Source of the DNA: Pirellulales bacterium
GTDB taxonomy: Bacteria > Planctomycetota > Planctomycetia > Pirellulales > JAICIG01
DNA: 48,690 bases
Assembly: GCA_035533075.1 (NCBI GenBank)
Contig: DATLUO010000047.1
Location: 1-48,690, forward strand
Direction: 5' to 3'
Part shown: in pieces, positions 48,586 through 48,690 of the stretch
How positions within the stretch are numbered: position 1 is the stretch's first letter
How the letters are laid out: each line of letters starts with the position of its first letter
Position numbers and translations under genes: made by a program
Notes under the pieces: generated by a model
Seen by the model: only the letters and a program-made list of their open reading frames with translations
Databases searched by the model: none
Told to the model about the DNA's origin: nothing

Positions 48586-48690
48586 TTCCGATTCTCAAGG
48601 CGCTGCAGCACGTTTATTCGCGCCCCGAAATACGGGACCGCATCTTGGATCTGATCGCCCAGGACATCAACCAGGATTCCCGCACCGATT
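48498..48690 (+). mobile_element. ISNCY-type transposase, 5' part, runs off the window
   Basis: ATG 48498 follows GGAGGA. The product begins MRKSFSQQQRLDCPSIGEVE and continues LNLECRHELIPILKALQHVY and REI-type helix RDRILDLIAQDINQDSR. This closely resembles the N-terminus of ISNCY-family DDE transposases as I remember them. The catalytic part lies beyond 48690. The left end of the IS is probably between 48440 and 48490, inside the coding region of the TPR gene. Confidence 0.72.

Overview
The window looks like a high-GC planctomycete chromosome, probably Pirellulales-like. This is inferred from gene content: a secreted protein with a type IV pilin-like N-terminus and DUF1559 body, a Cys-type sulfatase, a DUF1080 hydrolase, paired Uma2 proteins, DUF4058, a BlaI/BlaR1-type pair, an ECF sigma/anti-sigma pair, many secreted low-complexity proteins and dense short palindromic repeats. 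No ribosomal or other universal marker is present to fix the taxon.

Region 1 (1-12.2 kb) is an accessory island. A divergent PD-(D/E)XK nuclease gene that looks 5'-truncated (459-1475) is followed by a tightly coupled three-gene operon (1621-11277). Its first protein fuses a DruA/DUF4338 domain (the Druantia hallmark) to a P-loop ATPase resembling DptF. The second is an unrecognised 440-residue protein in the DptG position. The third is a 1542-residue DptH-like protein with a PD-(D/E)XK core and a HerA/FtsK-type motor. No DndBCDE-type modification genes and no Druantia DruE helicase are visible, so this is the best candidate for an undescribed defence system. A broken CARF-sigma54 (RtcR-like) regulator lies on its right.

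Region 2 (12.2-29.9 kb) is housekeeping and envelope: tRNA-Val(CAC), a Tm-1-like/UPF0261 protein carrying an in-frame palindromic repeat, DUF4058, a sulfatase, a cytochrome-oxidase-assembly-like operon (ABC-2 permease, SCO, DUF420, small CPMCK protein), a BON protein, tandem Uma2 genes, a very large secreted protein, a TPR protein with an acidic tail, DUF1080, an unknown basic-headed protein, and a sigma/anti-sigma/HAD operon.

Region 3 (29.9-39.8 kb) is rearranged. It holds nested palindromic elements, one with a perfect 20-bp terminal inverted repeat and an 8-bp target duplication, a BlaR1-like/BlaI-like operon, a DUF1559 protein, a ModE-type regulator fused to a substrate-binding domain with a ModE-like box upstream, a strong intrinsic terminator, and an ABC exporter cluster in which the ATPase and one permease are truncated and a NagA-like fragment is joined on.

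Region 4 (39.8-48.7 kb) has an amidohydrolase, an alpha/beta-hydrolase-fold protein without its nucleophile, two small secreted proteins of biased composition, a DGPF/DoxX cluster beside a wrecked ECF42-like sigma gene, a polyprenyl glycosylphosphotransferase, a TPR protein, and the first part of an ISNCY-type transposase at the window edge.
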